Assembly: GCF_000332475.2 (NCBI RefSeq)
Contig: NZ_AOGX02000015.1
Span: forward strand, 1,258,195 to 1,322,194
DNA: 64,000 nt
Source of the DNA: Leptospira yanagawae serovar Saopaulo str. Sao Paulo = ATCC 700523
Lineage (GTDB): Bacteria > Spirochaetota > Leptospiria > Leptospirales > Leptospiraceae
Direction: 5' to 3'
Made by a program: the position numbers and the translations under genes. Below, piece after piece: positions 27,647-37,788 of this stretch (the first letter of the stretch is position 1; the number at the start of each line of letters is the position of its first letter). Below the pieces are notes generated by a model, which searched no databases, was not told the origin of the DNA, and worked only from the letters and a program-made list of their open reading frames with translations.

Positions 27647-30034
27647 CTAGGAATTTGCTAGGGGTAGGGTGATGGTGAAGAGGGTTTTGCCAGGTTGGCT
27701 TTCGACAGAGAGTGTGCCATTGTGGTTTTCGATGATTTTTTGAACGATGGAAAGACCGAGCCCTGTTCCCATTCCCAATTCTTTGGTTGTGAAAAAAGGT
27801 TCAAAAATCCTCGGTAAGATCTCGGGTGGGATTCCCTTTCCATTATCTTCGATCTGGATGATGGCATTTGTCTGGGATTGTCGTAATGAGATTTGGATCC
27901 GGCCATTTTCGCTGGGACAGGCTTGGAAGGAATTGTAAATCAAATTGGTCCAAACTTGGATGAGTTCGTCCGCATGACCAAACACCAAAGGGTCTCCTTC
28001 ATGCACCCAATCAATTTCCACATGGGGTTTCCAACTTTTGGAGTACATACTGAGAACCGATTCCATTCCTTCTTTGATGGAAAGGATTTTTTGGTTTTCT
28101 TTGGGTCCCGAATAGGAGCGGTGTTTCAAAGCGAATACGATTTTGGAAGCACGTTCGACAGCTGTTTCAATGATACCCAGATGGAACCGTACAACATGTT
28201 CGTTTAACCGAGTCTGAAACATCTCTCTTCCTTCGTGAGTATCAAATAGATGTAAATACTCATCTGGAATCGTTTCAATGTGAAAGTCGAAACAAGTATC
28301 AGCCAATGAAACTGGATCCGGGATTTGTTTTGCCCGAAAGAATTGTGTCAACTCTCGTTTCCGTTTGAATCGGGAAGTGACTTCAGAACGTTTTTGGTTT
28401 TTGAATTCGGCAATCAATTGGTCGGCTTGGATTTCTAAATTGGAAAGTGATTCTTTTTCTTCCGAAAATTGGCTGTCTCTGATGAATTGAATGCTCCCTT
28501 TGATGGCGGCGAGTGGGTTATTGATTTCGTGAGCAACACTTGCTGCAATTTTTCCAAGAGTGGACATTCGTTCTGCATGTAAAAGTTGTTCCTGAGTGTC
28601 TCTGAGTTCTAAGATGGTATTGTTGAGTGAAACGGTTCGTTCTTCGATTTTTTGTTCCAGTTGGAACCTTGCTTCTCTTACAATAGATATCATATCGTTA
28701 AAACTCTTGGAAAGTTCACCGATTTCATCTTTACTTGTCACTTCTACAGAAACAAATAAATCCCCTGATTGCATCCTACGAATTCCGGAAAGTAACCTTG
28801 TGAGAGGATAGACAATACTCGTTTTGTGTAAAACTGGATATAACATAAAGATAGTAAAAATAGAAAATAAAAGTGTGATGATTAGCCATACAACCGTTTG
28901 GTGAACTTTGTGTCTGTATTCAAGGTAAGGAATTGCGATTAAAAAATGATGGTTTTTTGCATAAAAATCGGAAGTCCAATAGATGCCTGAAGGTAAATTC
29001 GAAAATGTTTCTACTTTAAATTCCTCATACGAAGGAATTCTATTTTTTAGTTTTTGAATATCGTTGATTGGAAAACTGATTTTGTTGATTCTAAAATTGT
29101 TTTCCTGCATATCGATGACTAAATCGGTTAGATATACAAATGGATAGACATTGCCTAACTCTAATTGGGTTTTGATATTATGTTTTTCTCGGCTCATCTC
29201 ATTTTGGATATCAATCCTAAAACGATTGAATAAAAAATTCGCCACAATGGACAAAATCAAATACAAAATCGTTAGGTTAAATGTCATGATTTTGAATCCA
29301 ACCGAAGAAGGTACTGTCTCTTGGTTTAAAGAAACGAGTACAAGGATTGTCATAATGATAATGGTTAAGTTTGTTAAAATAAAAAGATATGTAGGTTTAC
29401 TAACATAATTTAAATCCACAAGGATATCAGCAAATGCTAATGTAAGAATCCCAAAAATAGCGACGATAAATCCTGCTGTTGCTTTTTTTTGGATCCCTTC
29501 TAATCTCTTATACTTCATAAATAATGAAATCAAAGTGTTGATTAAAATGATACAAAGTGCGATGGCGATCGATAAAATGGAAAGGCGGATCCAAAGATTT
29601 GGAGAGGATTGTTCCGGCACATAAAATTCCATTTTAGGATCAAATAGAATCCTTCTTTGGAAAAATCCGATGGCATTGATGACTCCTGCAAAGATTGCAA
29701 TACCAGATTGGATTTGAAAACTTCGTAACCTCCATTTGGGAAACAAATCTTTTTGAAAACAAAATGCCAAATTTGAGGTACTAACTCCTAACAGTAAGAT
29801 GGCGGGATTTTTTAAAAAAACAAAAACATAAGCAGTGAGTGGGCTTAAAAAAGAGTTACAAACGGACCACGCGATGGACCAAAAAAATAAACTGAGAAGG
29901 GGGATCAGGAGGCCACGAAAACTAGGGGTCAGTTCCTCTTTCCTAGAGCGAAAGTAAATATAGGCAATCCCACTCACCAAACTGAGCCCAAAATAAAAGA
30001 AACTGTATAGGTTGAGCGAAGGGACCAAGCCCAT
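27647..30034 (-). CDS. Membrane sensor histidine kinase with 7TM-like N-terminus and HAMP domain
   Basis: 795 residues from ATG 30034 ([16 protein letters not shown]); a frame to 30106 would add 24 residues and cross an operator-like palindrome. The order is about seven or eight membrane helices (residues 8-250), another helix and a periplasmic stretch, a helix near 400, HAMP ([17 protein letters not shown]), a coiled coil, HisKA with the phospho-His in [15 protein letters not shown] (about 505), an unusual 100-residue insert, then the ATPase ([13 protein letters not shown]-box, [31 protein letters not shown]). No response regulator is adjacent. It is divergent from the transglycosylase gene. 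Confidence 0.88.
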   Translation of the reverse strand: MGLVPSLNLYSFFYFGLSLVSGIAYIYFRSRKEELTPSFRGLLIPLLSLFFWSIAWSVCNSFLSPLTAYVFVFLKNPAILLLGVSTSNLAFCFQKDLFPKWRLRSFQIQSGIAIFAGVINAIGFFQRRILFDPKMEFYVPEQSSPNLWIRLSILSIAIALCIILINTLISLFMKYKRLEGIQKKATAGFIVAIFGILTLAFADILVDLNYVSKPTYLFILTNLTIIIMTILVLVSLNQETVPSSVGFKIMTFNLTILYLILSIVANFLFNRFRIDIQNEMSREKHNIKTQLELGNVYPFVYLTDLVIDMQENNFRINKISFPINDIQKLKNRIPSYEEFKVETFSNLPSGIYWTSDFYAKNHHFLIAIPYLEYRHKVHQTVVWLIITLLFSIFTIFMLYPVLHKTSIVYPLTRLLSGIRRMQSGDLFVSVEVTSKDEIGELSKSFNDMISIVREARFQLEQKIEERTVSLNNTILELRDTQEQLLHAERMSTLGKIAASVAHEINNPLAAIKGSIQFIRDSQFSEEKESLSNLEIQADQLIAEFKNQKRSEVTSRFKRKRELTQFFRAKQIPDPVSLADTCFDFHIETIPDEYLHLFDTHEGREMFQTRLNEHVVRFHLGIIETAVERASKIVFALKHRSYSGPKENQKILSIKEGMESVLSMYSKSWKPHVEIDWVHEGDPLVFGHADELIQVWTNLIYNSFQACPSENGRIQISLRQSQTNAIIQIEDNGKGIPPEILPRIFEPFFTTKELGMGTGLGLSIVQKIIENHNGTLSVESQPGKTLFTITLPLANS

Positions 30035-30093
30035 CCAGATATACCGAAAAATGCAGTTTCGGCAAGCATTTCCCTTTGGGTTCTCAAATTCCG

Positions 30094-30108
30094 TTGTGCG
30101 GCGCACAA
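30094..30108. promoter_or_regulatory. Operator-like palindrome TTGTGC-N3-GCACAA, site A
   Basis: Perfect six-base arms around GGC. The same arms recur 58 bases on at 30152-30166 (site B). Both lie between the divergent kinase and transglycosylase genes, so they may be binding sites for one regulator. Confidence 0.5.
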
Positions 30109-30146
30109 ATTTTCCCTTGCCACGGGAGCGGCATCCCGGAAACTGG

Positions 30147-30171
30147 CCTTATTGTGCGATGCACAATAAGG
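30147..30171. promoter_or_regulatory. Extended palindrome, site B
   Basis: Eleven-base arms CCTTATTGTGC and GCACAATAAGG around GAT. Its inner core repeats site A. It ends 15 bases before the transglycosylase ATG and overlaps the GGAGA likely used for ribosome binding, so it could also act as an RNA hairpin over the start region. Confidence 0.55.
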
Positions 30172-30186
30172 AGACAACCAGTCACC

Positions 30187-30852
30187 ATGCGAAAATCAAA
30201 TCCTTACCCAAAAATTTTCACTGGAATCTTAGTGATTTTCCTCTTTTTCTTTGAATCTTATGGCAAATTGGATTCGATAGGGAACAACACCGGGAACCAA
30301 AGCGATAAACGGAAATTGGAATTTCTCATCGCAAAAAATCGACCAAACCTCTCTGAAAAAGAGAGAAACCAATTGGTAAAGGCCACTTTGAGGGCATCGC
30401 AAATCTTACAATTCCCAAAAAGGAACCATATTTCCTATGTGCCCCGAGTGGATCGTTTGGGTTTTCTTGTGGGTCTCATCCAAACAGAATCACAATTCCA
30501 CACTCGTGCAAAATCCCATAAAGGTGCACTTGGGCTTATGCAAGTGATGCCTGAAACGGCAAAGTGGCTTGCGAAAAAAGAAGGGATTTCCTTTTCCCAA
30601 ACGAACGAACTGTATGAACCAGAAACCAATCTTTTACTTGGTGTTCTTTATTTAAATTACCTTATGGAACGAACTGATTCACTCGAAGCGACTCTGTTAG
30701 CTTATAATGCAGGACTTGGAGGATATAAACGATTTGGTGGAGTACCCGCTTATTCACGAACAGTATACAAATACTATAATGAATGGAAAGACATGCCAAT
30801 CCCACACGAGATTCCAATTTCTGAAACGTTGGCAAGTCTCATTTCCATTTAA
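30187..30852 (+). CDS. Lytic transglycosylase (SLT domain)
   Basis: 221 residues from ATG 30187, which starts a signal/anchor helix (IFTGILVIFLFFFESYG). The longer frame from 30076 runs through both palindromes. The SLT fold shows the catalytic Glu in GLIQTESQFHTRAKS, then KGALGLMQVMPETAKWL, YEPETNLLLGVLYLNYL and LLAYNAGLGGYKRFGG, in the order of Slt70/MltC-type enzymes. It would cleave the glycan strands of peptidoglycan in the periplasm, with 1,6-anhydro product formation known for the family. Next gene begins 70 bases downstream. Confidence 0.88.
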   Translation: MRKSNPYPKIFTGILVIFLFFFESYGKLDSIGNNTGNQSDKRKLEFLIAKNRPNLSEKERNQLVKATLRASQILQFPKRNHISYVPRVDRLGFLVGLIQTESQFHTRAKSHKGALGLMQVMPETAKWLAKKEGISFSQTNELYEPETNLLLGVLYLNYLMERTDSLEATLLAYNAGLGGYKRFGGVPAYSRTVYKYYNEWKDMPIPHEIPISETLASLISI

Positions 30853-30922
30853 ATTTTACTTTACATCGTTTCAAAACCGAAAAGGCTCTTAACCGTTTTA
30901 CAAAAGAAAAGGAAGGGAGCGT

Positions 30923-32125
30923 ATGGATTTATTTCGTAGATACGGATTGTATCTAATTATTGTTATACTGGTGGTTGTAGGTTTATTTTTTTATTTTTCA
31001 GGTGATGGTTTTGGAACTGATTCCGATTCCAAAGAAAAAAAAAGACAAGAAAGAATGGCCAGTAGTTCTGATCCAACGCAAGGTTATGAATCAGGTGGGG
31101 AAAATGGTGGTGGCAGTGATGGGATTCCTGATGATGGGGCAACACCGGAATTCATATTAGAAAAATATATGGAATGGGCAGAATACCCACCATATTCAAG
31201 ACCAATGTCCATTCTGAATCACGACTTGGCATTTCCTTTCATCATTGAAACATCGCCTGATTATACAATCGATGCAAAAACGAACGAACCAACAGGATAC
31301 GTATGTTTGTTCCAACCAAAAACTTGGGCTGTCATTGGTAACAAAGACATGATGTATGTTACCTTAGAATGCCGTGACAAATCTAGAAATCGAGTCAAAG
31401 TATCGATCGACTCTCACCAAGTGTTCAAAGAATGGGAAGGACAACGTTACGGTGTCGTCAGTGCTTCTGTGAATGATAATGGAACTGATGGTGACCAAAC
31501 AAGAGGGGACAATATACACACGTTCTCTTGGAAACCACAAAAAGCTGATTGGGGGCAAATGTCACTTGTCACAGACATTACCTATGGTCCTGAGAACTTA
31601 AAAACAACGTTAACCTCTAGTTTTTTTTCCAGTCCATCAATCCCTGCAGAGTTTAATGGTGTGTTTACTGATTCCTTACAAGACGGTTCTCTTATCGTTA
31701 AAGCAGTGGTGAATGTTTATAAAAAAGGTAAATACCATTTGGAAGCAAACCTAAAAGATGAAAAAAATGGAGAGTACATCGCCTACGCGGTGTATGATGG
31801 TGATTTGGTATCTGGTTCAAATGAAGTTGAATTTACTTTTTTTGGTAAAATCTTACGTGATAAAGACTTAGATGGTCCTTACATTGCAACATCATTTCGT
31901 GGTCACCGAGTGAATTTACCAATTGATCCTGAGTGGTTCAACCAAGGTGCAGAAGGGCTTCGTAAAATCCAAGCCGCGAAAACAACGGAACCCGACAGAG
32001 AGTTAGTGTTACCTTACAAAGAGGAATACAAAACTAAGTTTTACAAAGTAGAATCCTTTTCGAATGCAGCTTGGGATTCCAGTGACAAACAAAATCGGAT
32101 TCGTCAAATCAAAGCATTACAATAA
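30923..32125 (+). CDS. Membrane-anchored protein with choice-of-anchor-X-like domain
   Basis: 400 residues. An N-terminal membrane helix (YLIIVILVVVGLFFYFSG) is followed by a low-complexity, Gly/Ser/Asp-rich linker (residues 34-75) and a beta-rich periplasmic part. The segment DNGTDGDQTRGDNIHTFSW, with its NGxxGD..xGD pattern, resembles the calcium-loop-like motif of choice-of-anchor X domains. Function unknown. It is followed three bases later by the penicillin-acylase-family gene and is probably cotranscribed. Confidence 0.55.
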   Translation: MDLFRRYGLYLIIVILVVVGLFFYFSGDGFGTDSDSKEKKRQERMASSSDPTQGYESGGENGGGSDGIPDDGATPEFILEKYMEWAEYPPYSRPMSILNHDLAFPFIIETSPDYTIDAKTNEPTGYVCLFQPKTWAVIGNKDMMYVTLECRDKSRNRVKVSIDSHQVFKEWEGQRYGVVSASVNDNGTDGDQTRGDNIHTFSWKPQKADWGQMSLVTDITYGPENLKTTLTSSFFSSPSIPAEFNGVFTDSLQDGSLIVKAVVNVYKKGKYHLEANLKDEKNGEYIAYAVYDGDLVSGSNEVEFTFFGKILRDKDLDGPYIATSFRGHRVNLPIDPEWFNQGAEGLRKIQAAKTTEPDRELVLPYKEEYKTKFYKVESFSNAAWDSSDKQNRIRQIKALQ

Positions 32126-32128
32126 ACT

Positions 32129-34645
32129 ATGTTACACAAGTTCAAAACATTTATAAAGAAGAGACCGTTTATCAGTCTCTTCTTACTTTTCGTATTCACA
32201 CTTCCAGTCACTTTACATATTGTATTTTGGGGTCTTGTTTCCTTAAAAGCACCAAAATACCATGGGGAAATTCGATCTGAATCTTTAACAACCAAAGCGA
32301 CTGTTGTACGGGATGGGATTGGGATTCCACATATTGTGGGAGAAGATGCAAAGTCCGCCTATTTCGCCTTAGGTTTTACGATGGCACAAGACCGTATTTT
32401 CCAAATGGAATTACAAAGGCGGATTGGGAAAGGAGAACTCTCTGAAATTTTTGGTGAAAAACTCATCCCAACGGATCGATTTTTAAAATCTCTTTTGTTA
32501 AAAAAGACAGCAGAAGAATATGCAAACCAAAAGAACCCTTTGTTTCCTGAGGCTTGGCAACAATTGGATTGGTTTTTGGAAGGGGTGAATCATTTTCTTG
32601 CCACAGAACCTTTGCCCATCGAATACACAATCCTTGGAATCAAACCTAGGCCTTTTGATCGTGTAGATGCCATTTCCTTTTTGTTTTACATGGGGTTTTC
32701 CTTTGCAGAAGGAATTAAATCAGACAGCTTGTATTCGATTATGGAATCAGAGTTAGTTGGTAGATCTGCAGGTGAACTTTTCCCTCGATATGATTTTGAA
32801 GCCAATGCTTCTATTTTAGAAACCCAACCCGGTATCAAAAGTTTGGCAGCCAATTTACCTGAAATCAAAAAGAATGGAGGATTCCATTCCTTGGTAAAAC
32901 CAAAGGAATCTTCTTACCAAATCCAACTTTCAAGCAAAACTGATGTAACCAATCTCAATCACTTACTTGGGTTTGTGAATGCTTTGGAACTCCCAATCGA
33001 ACCATTGGAAGGAAGTAATTCATGGCTTGTGGCACCGAACCGTTCTGCCAGTGGTGGAGCCGTACTTGCCAATGACCCACACATTGCTTTGTCGAATCCA
33101 GGGACTTGGTATGAAGCTTACATTGAGTACCCAGGTTATGAGAACTATGGGTATTTTTTATCCATCATTCCGTTCCCTTTGATTGCACATAACCGTGATA
33201 AGGCATGGGGTCTCACAATGTTGGAACAGGATGATGTGAATTTGTATTGGGAAACCATTGAAGGTGGAAAATACAAATCGGGTTCTACTTGGAAAGAGTT
33301 AACCTATTACAAAGATAAAATCAAAATGAAAGATGGATCCAAAATTCCTTTGGAAGTTGCGATTACGAATCATGGTCCCATCATTACAGAACACATCAAT
33401 TCTTACAAAGGAAGGCCAGTCAGTTTGTATTGGTCCCACCACCATTTGGAAAATCCATTGTTAGATGTTTTGTACCAAATGGGAAAAGCAAAGTCATTCC
33501 AAGAATTAGATTCTGCTTCTTCCTTAATTGGTGCACCTGGACTTAATTTTAGTTATGCGGACAAACAAGGAAATATTGCCTATTATGCCGTTGGCCGTTT
33601 CCCTATTTTAAAATCAGGTAACTCAAGGAAAATTTTAGAAGGTTCTACCGGAGAAAATGATGTGATTGGATATGTTCCAACAAAGGACAATCCTAAGATC
33701 ATCAATCCTAAAAATGGAATCATCGTCACTGCCAATAATTTAGTAACAACCAAATCTTTACCAGGTCTGGGAAGACCCGATGGCAATTGGCAACCACCAG
33801 ATCGTTTTCAAAGGTTAGTGGGGATTTTAGAAACCCAAGAAAAATGGAGTTTGGAAGAACTTGCAGCTATCCAAAATGATACGGTTGCTTCTTTTGCTCC
33901 TGAATATTTGGAGATCCTATTTTCTACGGTCAAAGATTCAAAGTCGTTAGGTGGTAAAAAAGTATTAGAAATTTTAAAAAATTGGAATTTTGAACATTTT
34001 CCCGAGTCACAAGGTGCTGCCGTTTATGATGTATTTTTTTACATCACGATGAAAGAACTTCTCATTGATGAAATGGGACAAAACCATTTTGAACTCTATG
34101 GAGAAATGGCTGAATACTGGAATGCCTACCGAAGGTTTGTTCGAAATCCCAACTCCCCTTATTGGGATGACTTAAGGACTGTCGGTGTAAAGGAAACAAG
34201 AGATGATATTTTAAATCGCTCCGTTGAAGAGACAGCGAAGTATCTACAAACTCATGTATCAGCTTCACCTAGTTTATGGAAGTGGAAGTATCTCTACAAA
34301 ATCAAACACCCACATCCACTAGGAGTTTTGCCACTCATTGGAAATATTTTTAATATTGGTCCTATGCCAAGTGCGGGTGGTGCCGAAGTGGTCAATAACC
34401 TAAAGTACAAATTGATGAAAGAAGATTGGACAGCGATGGCTGGGCCTTCCAAACGAAGGGTGATCGATTATGGTCGGTTTGAAGAATCGGTGACACAACT
34501 TCCCATTGGCAATAGTGGGAATTTGGGAAGTCCCTTTTATGGCAACTTAGTAGAGGATTACAATCATGGGGTACACCGGAAAATTCTATATTCCAAAGAG
34601 CAGGTGGGCTCCGGAAAATTTCGATTGGATTTCCTTCCTAAGTAA
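32129..34645 (+). CDS. Penicillin acylase family (S45) Ntn-hydrolase
   Basis: 838 residues. Family S45 precursors are cut before a nucleophilic Ser: here the GSNSWLVAPNRSASGGAVL segment near residue 293 fits, with the downstream NDPHIAL of the family. Early residues show RDGIGIPHIVGEDAKSAYFALGF and AQDRIFQMELQRRIGKGEL, the conserved alpha-chain start. An N-terminal hydrophobic stretch (ISLFLLFVFTLPVTLHIVF) suggests export or anchoring. Members hydrolyse amides such as penicillins, cephalosporins or acyl-homoserine lactones; the substrate here is not known, and quorum-signal or N-acyl-amide breakdown is only a possibility. A terminator follows. Confidence 0.85.
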   Translation: MLHKFKTFIKKRPFISLFLLFVFTLPVTLHIVFWGLVSLKAPKYHGEIRSESLTTKATVVRDGIGIPHIVGEDAKSAYFALGFTMAQDRIFQMELQRRIGKGELSEIFGEKLIPTDRFLKSLLLKKTAEEYANQKNPLFPEAWQQLDWFLEGVNHFLATEPLPIEYTILGIKPRPFDRVDAISFLFYMGFSFAEGIKSDSLYSIMESELVGRSAGELFPRYDFEANASILETQPGIKSLAANLPEIKKNGGFHSLVKPKESSYQIQLSSKTDVTNLNHLLGFVNALELPIEPLEGSNSWLVAPNRSASGGAVLANDPHIALSNPGTWYEAYIEYPGYENYGYFLSIIPFPLIAHNRDKAWGLTMLEQDDVNLYWETIEGGKYKSGSTWKELTYYKDKIKMKDGSKIPLEVAITNHGPIITEHINSYKGRPVSLYWSHHHLENPLLDVLYQMGKAKSFQELDSASSLIGAPGLNFSYADKQGNIAYYAVGRFPILKSGNSRKILEGSTGENDVIGYVPTKDNPKIINPKNGIIVTANNLVTTKSLPGLGRPDGNWQPPDRFQRLVGILETQEKWSLEELAAIQNDTVASFAPEYLEILFSTVKDSKSLGGKKVLEILKNWNFEHFPESQGAAVYDVFFYITMKELLIDEMGQNHFELYGEMAEYWNAYRRFVRNPNSPYWDDLRTVGVKETRDDILNRSVEETAKYLQTHVSASPSLWKWKYLYKIKHPHPLGVLPLIGNIFNIGPMPSAGGAEVVNNLKYKLMKEDWTAMAGPSKRRVIDYGRFEESVTQLPIGNSGNLGSPFYGNLVEDYNHGVHRKILYSKEQVGSGKFRLDFLPK

Positions 34646-34652
34646 ACGATTT

Positions 34653-34690
34653 TCCCTACGGTTCCCGTAGGGATTTCATTTTTCTTCTCT
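34653..34690 (+). terminator. Terminator after the acylase gene
   Basis: Stem TCCCTACGG / CCGTAGGGA (34653-34661 and 34665-34673) with a TTC loop, then a T-rich tract. It lies eight bases past the stop codon. Confidence 0.75.
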
Positions 34691-34723
34691 CTCTCTTTTC
34701 AAAACGGTCGATCCTTAGTATAG

Positions 34724-35887
34724 ATGGTTCGACTGCTTTTTCTCCCATTTTTACTAGTAACCTTTCTTTCGGCTCAGTCGCCATCAGACAGATTGGCATT
34801 TGCGTTCCGGAGCCAAACTTCTTTAGATCCATTGCGTATGATTGTGGTGGGTGAAGTGGTGGGAATTGAAAAAGCAAGTTTTTATGAGGTGGATAAACTT
34901 TCACAAGAACTTGAGGTGGATACGAGACCCGATACGGTTACCATCAAAGTAGCCGATCCAAAAGGGATTCGAGTAGGACAAACCTTATACCTACTCGAAA
35001 AAAACCAAGACCACAAAACGTTCCGCGATGGAAACATTGTGGGAATGATCACTGTGAAATCAGTTTACCTGACTACTTTTTTTGGATGGCAAGTTCGCGG
35101 TGAAGGGTACTTACGTTTGATTGAAGACCGCCCCGTGACTGCAGCAAGACTTCTCGATACAACCAAATATGATGAAGCATTCCTCGCAAAAAAACAAGGA
35201 GACCATTATTTTGCGAAAGGCCAAATGGACGAGGCACTTCGTAAATACAAACATGCGGTTTCCCTTGACCAAAGTTCACCTGACTTACATTATGCGCTTG
35301 GAAAAGCTCATTGGAAGGATGGGGAAGGTTATGTATCCACTGCATTTGAGTATTCGATGGCATGGAAAAATAGAGAAAGATTTTCTAATCCCCAAGAACG
35401 ATTGTTATTCCTTGTAGACTATTTACGATTTTTGACTTTTTACTTTAAGGTAGAAGGAAAGGAAAATAAAAAACAATTGGAGCTCATGCCACAGGTTGCG
35501 AAAGAAGCTCGTACGTTATACCCTAAAATCTATGAAGTCTGGCTTTATAGTTTTGAAGTTACTTTTATAAATCTATTACATACAAACTTAGCTGGCAATT
35601 CCGTAGACCTAAGAAAATCCAGAGATGAACTTTCCATTCGTGCCGAGGAATTTTTAAACAAAGCATATAACCTTCGCAAATCAGATTATTACCTCCATAA
35701 ACTTGCTTGTGAATTTTATAATTTACGATGGAAAGAAACAAGAGGAAGCCAAGAAGAAACCAAATACCGCTCCAAACTAGTGGAACATGGGAAACTGCTT
35801 CGATTGTATTACACAGGTGAAACCACTCTCTCAGAAGATTTACTCAATGCAATCCGGTTAGCTGAAAAACAATCTGGATTACTCTGA
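34724..35887 (+). CDS. Exported TPR-repeat protein
   Basis: 387 residues. Signal peptide MVRLLFLPFLLVTFLSA (cleavage before Q). Residues 35-130 form beta strands that may be a small barrel (MIVVGEVVGIEKASF, GQTLYLLEK). TPR-like helix pairs follow, best seen as GDHYFAKGQMDEALRKYKHAVSLD and LHYALGKAHWKDGEGYVSTAF (about residues 155-210), with further helices to the end. TPRs mediate protein contacts; a periplasmic or outer-membrane scaffold is likely. Nothing in the neighbourhood fixes the partner. It converges with the DUF1577 gene and overlaps its end by nine bases. Confidence 0.7.
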   Translation: MVRLLFLPFLLVTFLSAQSPSDRLAFAFRSQTSLDPLRMIVVGEVVGIEKASFYEVDKLSQELEVDTRPDTVTIKVADPKGIRVGQTLYLLEKNQDHKTFRDGNIVGMITVKSVYLTTFFGWQVRGEGYLRLIEDRPVTAARLLDTTKYDEAFLAKKQGDHYFAKGQMDEALRKYKHAVSLDQSSPDLHYALGKAHWKDGEGYVSTAFEYSMAWKNRERFSNPQERLLFLVDYLRFLTFYFKVEGKENKKQLELMPQVAKEARTLYPKIYEVWLYSFEVTFINLLHTNLAGNSVDLRKSRDELSIRAEEFLNKAYNLRKSDYYLHKLACEFYNLRWKETRGSQEETKYRSKLVEHGKLLRLYYTGETTLSEDLLNAIRLAEKQSGLL

Positions 35888-37168
35888 AAGGATTTTCATA
35901 CTCTTTTCAAATAGATAGGATTCTAAAAATAACATATCATCAGGAGCTGAACTGAAATAATTCACGCCTAAGTGGTAATGGTCACCTTTGTCTAGAAACC
36001 GTATGATTTCGCCCCGTATGATCATGGTCCTTTCTTTACTTAAAGGGATAAACATTTTAATGATATTGTGTCTTTTTAAATAATGGAAAAGGCGTTTGTC
36101 ATAAATTTCAAAAAGAAGACCATCCAGTGAGATATCCACAACCTTTGTTGTGGACTGCATGGTTTCATAACTTCCATATTGGATTGCAATTTTTGTGAAT
36201 ACATAACTAATGATCTCAGCTAATTCAAATATATACACTGCTTGGTTTTGAGAAATGGTGAATCGTTCCATAGCAGTGGAATACACTTTAATGTAACCAA
36301 CAACATCTTCATACAAACGAATGGGTGTGATGATGTATGAAACTAAAAAATTTCTGGACTCATGTTTTCGCATGGATTCAAAAAACTCTAATGCAAATTC
36401 CTCACCCAAGTCCTTTGACATTTCTTTATAATCGGAATGGTAGTTAAATAAAACATCATCATTCGTTTCATTGATGTAGGAGGTGATTCGATTGCAATCG
36501 GCTATATAAATCGTTTTTGCAGTGCGAAGGATTGTTTTTTTAATAAAATCATCAAACTCATTTAAAGGCTTTTCTTCTTTGAAAAAATGAATTTCATAAT
36601 CTTTCGAAATTCGCTCAATGGCCTCGGTCAACATAATATTAATGAGTTTACTGTCGGGCCTGTCCTTTCGTACTTCTTTCATTAGGTGAGGGAAGCGACT
36701 TTCCGCATATAAGTTTTTCCCTACTTCTCTTGAGCCTCCTGACAAACTCCGAAAGAGAATGATAAAGTTCATAAACAAATCATCAACAGGAATCCTTCGA
36801 TTGGTTCTCAGTTGGTACGATTGTAACTCGGTGGGAGTTTTGATGACAATTTGGTCTTTTTGGATGTCGAGGATGACAACTTCAAATTGATAGTTGATGT
36901 TCATCACTTCAAAACGAACGCGAGCCCGTCTTGAACCTTTTTCCACAAGGTCTGGGATCATCAAAGTGACAGAATGGGCCTCAATTTCCTCAACGGCAGC
37001 CACCAAATTGTCTTCTTCATAAATGAATTCGAATTCGCGGTTATCCGCCTTGAGGTAATAGAAGAGGTGTTTTACGATATTGACATCGGAGCCAATGATG
37101 GTCTCATCAAATAACGATTCTAGAATCGTGATGAGTTCTTGCATCGAATCTGTTCTGCCGATCGCCAT
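35879..37168 (-). CDS. DUF1577 / PilZ-like protein
   Basis: 429 residues from ATG 37168 (MAIGRTDSMQEL); the frame reaching 37306 is read as run-on. The protein is a soluble mix of beta-rich ends and a helical centre. A stretch ELQSYQLRTNRRIPVD lies after a PilZ-like N-terminal part (RRARVRFEV), and the C-terminus has TTKVVDISLDGLLFEI and RGEIIRFLDKGDHYHLGVNY, which resemble the RxxxR/DxSxxG arrangement of PilZ cyclic-di-GMP domains. DUF1577 proteins are, to my knowledge, concentrated in Leptospira; function unknown. Binding of cyclic-di-GMP is a hypothesis. Confidence 0.65.
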   Translation of the reverse strand: MAIGRTDSMQELITILESLFDETIIGSDVNIVKHLFYYLKADNREFEFIYEEDNLVAAVEEIEAHSVTLMIPDLVEKGSRRARVRFEVMNINYQFEVVILDIQKDQIVIKTPTELQSYQLRTNRRIPVDDLFMNFIILFRSLSGGSREVGKNLYAESRFPHLMKEVRKDRPDSKLINIMLTEAIERISKDYEIHFFKEEKPLNEFDDFIKKTILRTAKTIYIADCNRITSYINETNDDVLFNYHSDYKEMSKDLGEEFALEFFESMRKHESRNFLVSYIITPIRLYEDVVGYIKVYSTAMERFTISQNQAVYIFELAEIISYVFTKIAIQYGSYETMQSTTKVVDISLDGLLFEIYDKRLFHYLKRHNIIKMFIPLSKERTMIIRGEIIRFLDKGDHYHLGVNYFSSAPDDMLFLESYLFEKSMKILSE

Positions 37169-37260
37169 ACTAAAATTATCGATTTTTAGAAGGTGAAAAC
37201 TGATTTTCTGGTGCAGAAAATATGCTGGGAAACGACAGAATCCGCCGAAATGGGAAGTAT

Positions 37261-37788
37261 ATGGAACTGACTCTCCCAAAACATGTAAATTCGGAACTTT
37301 TGCCAATGATCCGCCAAGGCTTACTGAGCCCAGAAAAACTTGCCATCTTGTCCGAACTCCATTCCATCGTGGAACGATTTGCAGGATCTCTGTATACTGA
37401 CGAAGAGACCCAAACCAAAATTTTGGAAAAAACGGGATCGGTTCCAGATCTCATCACATGGGGTGATTATTTCCAAACAGAAGTAGCTTCCCGTTATTAC
37501 TTAGAAACAGAGGATTCACTTCGTAGGATTGTGGATACCATTCGTTTTGATTTGATTTCTGCACATTTGATTTTTAGTGGCAAACCTGACCATTACAAAG
37601 ATAAAATCAGAGGTGATGTTTTGTTTAGCAAAGGCATTGATTCCGCATCCCCCGACCAAAACTTAGAAAGCCAACACTTAGAGATTTTACTCAATTACTT
37701 TGAAAATATGGAGATTGGGAAAAAACCTTTATCTTTACAAGATAAAGCCTGGTACGAATCCTTTCAGATAGATGAAATCGCGATTTGA
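37261..37788 (+). CDS. Hypothetical protein (175 residues)
   Basis: Start ATG 37261 (MELTLPKHVNSELL) with GGGA close upstream; an ATG at 37222 would add 13 basic residues and sits nearer the divergent gene. The protein is acidic, mostly helical and soluble, with no signal peptide or recognised motif. Two clusters are notable: TWGDYFQTEVASRYYLETEDSLRR and SQHLEILLNYFENMEIGKK. It overlaps the enoyl-CoA hydratase-like gene by 17 bases and is likely cotranscribed. Function unknown. Confidence 0.65.
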   Translation: MELTLPKHVNSELLPMIRQGLLSPEKLAILSELHSIVERFAGSLYTDEETQTKILEKTGSVPDLITWGDYFQTEVASRYYLETEDSLRRIVDTIRFDLISAHLIFSGKPDHYKDKIRGDVLFSKGIDSASPDQNLESQHLEILLNYFENMEIGKKPLSLQDKAWYESFQIDEIAI

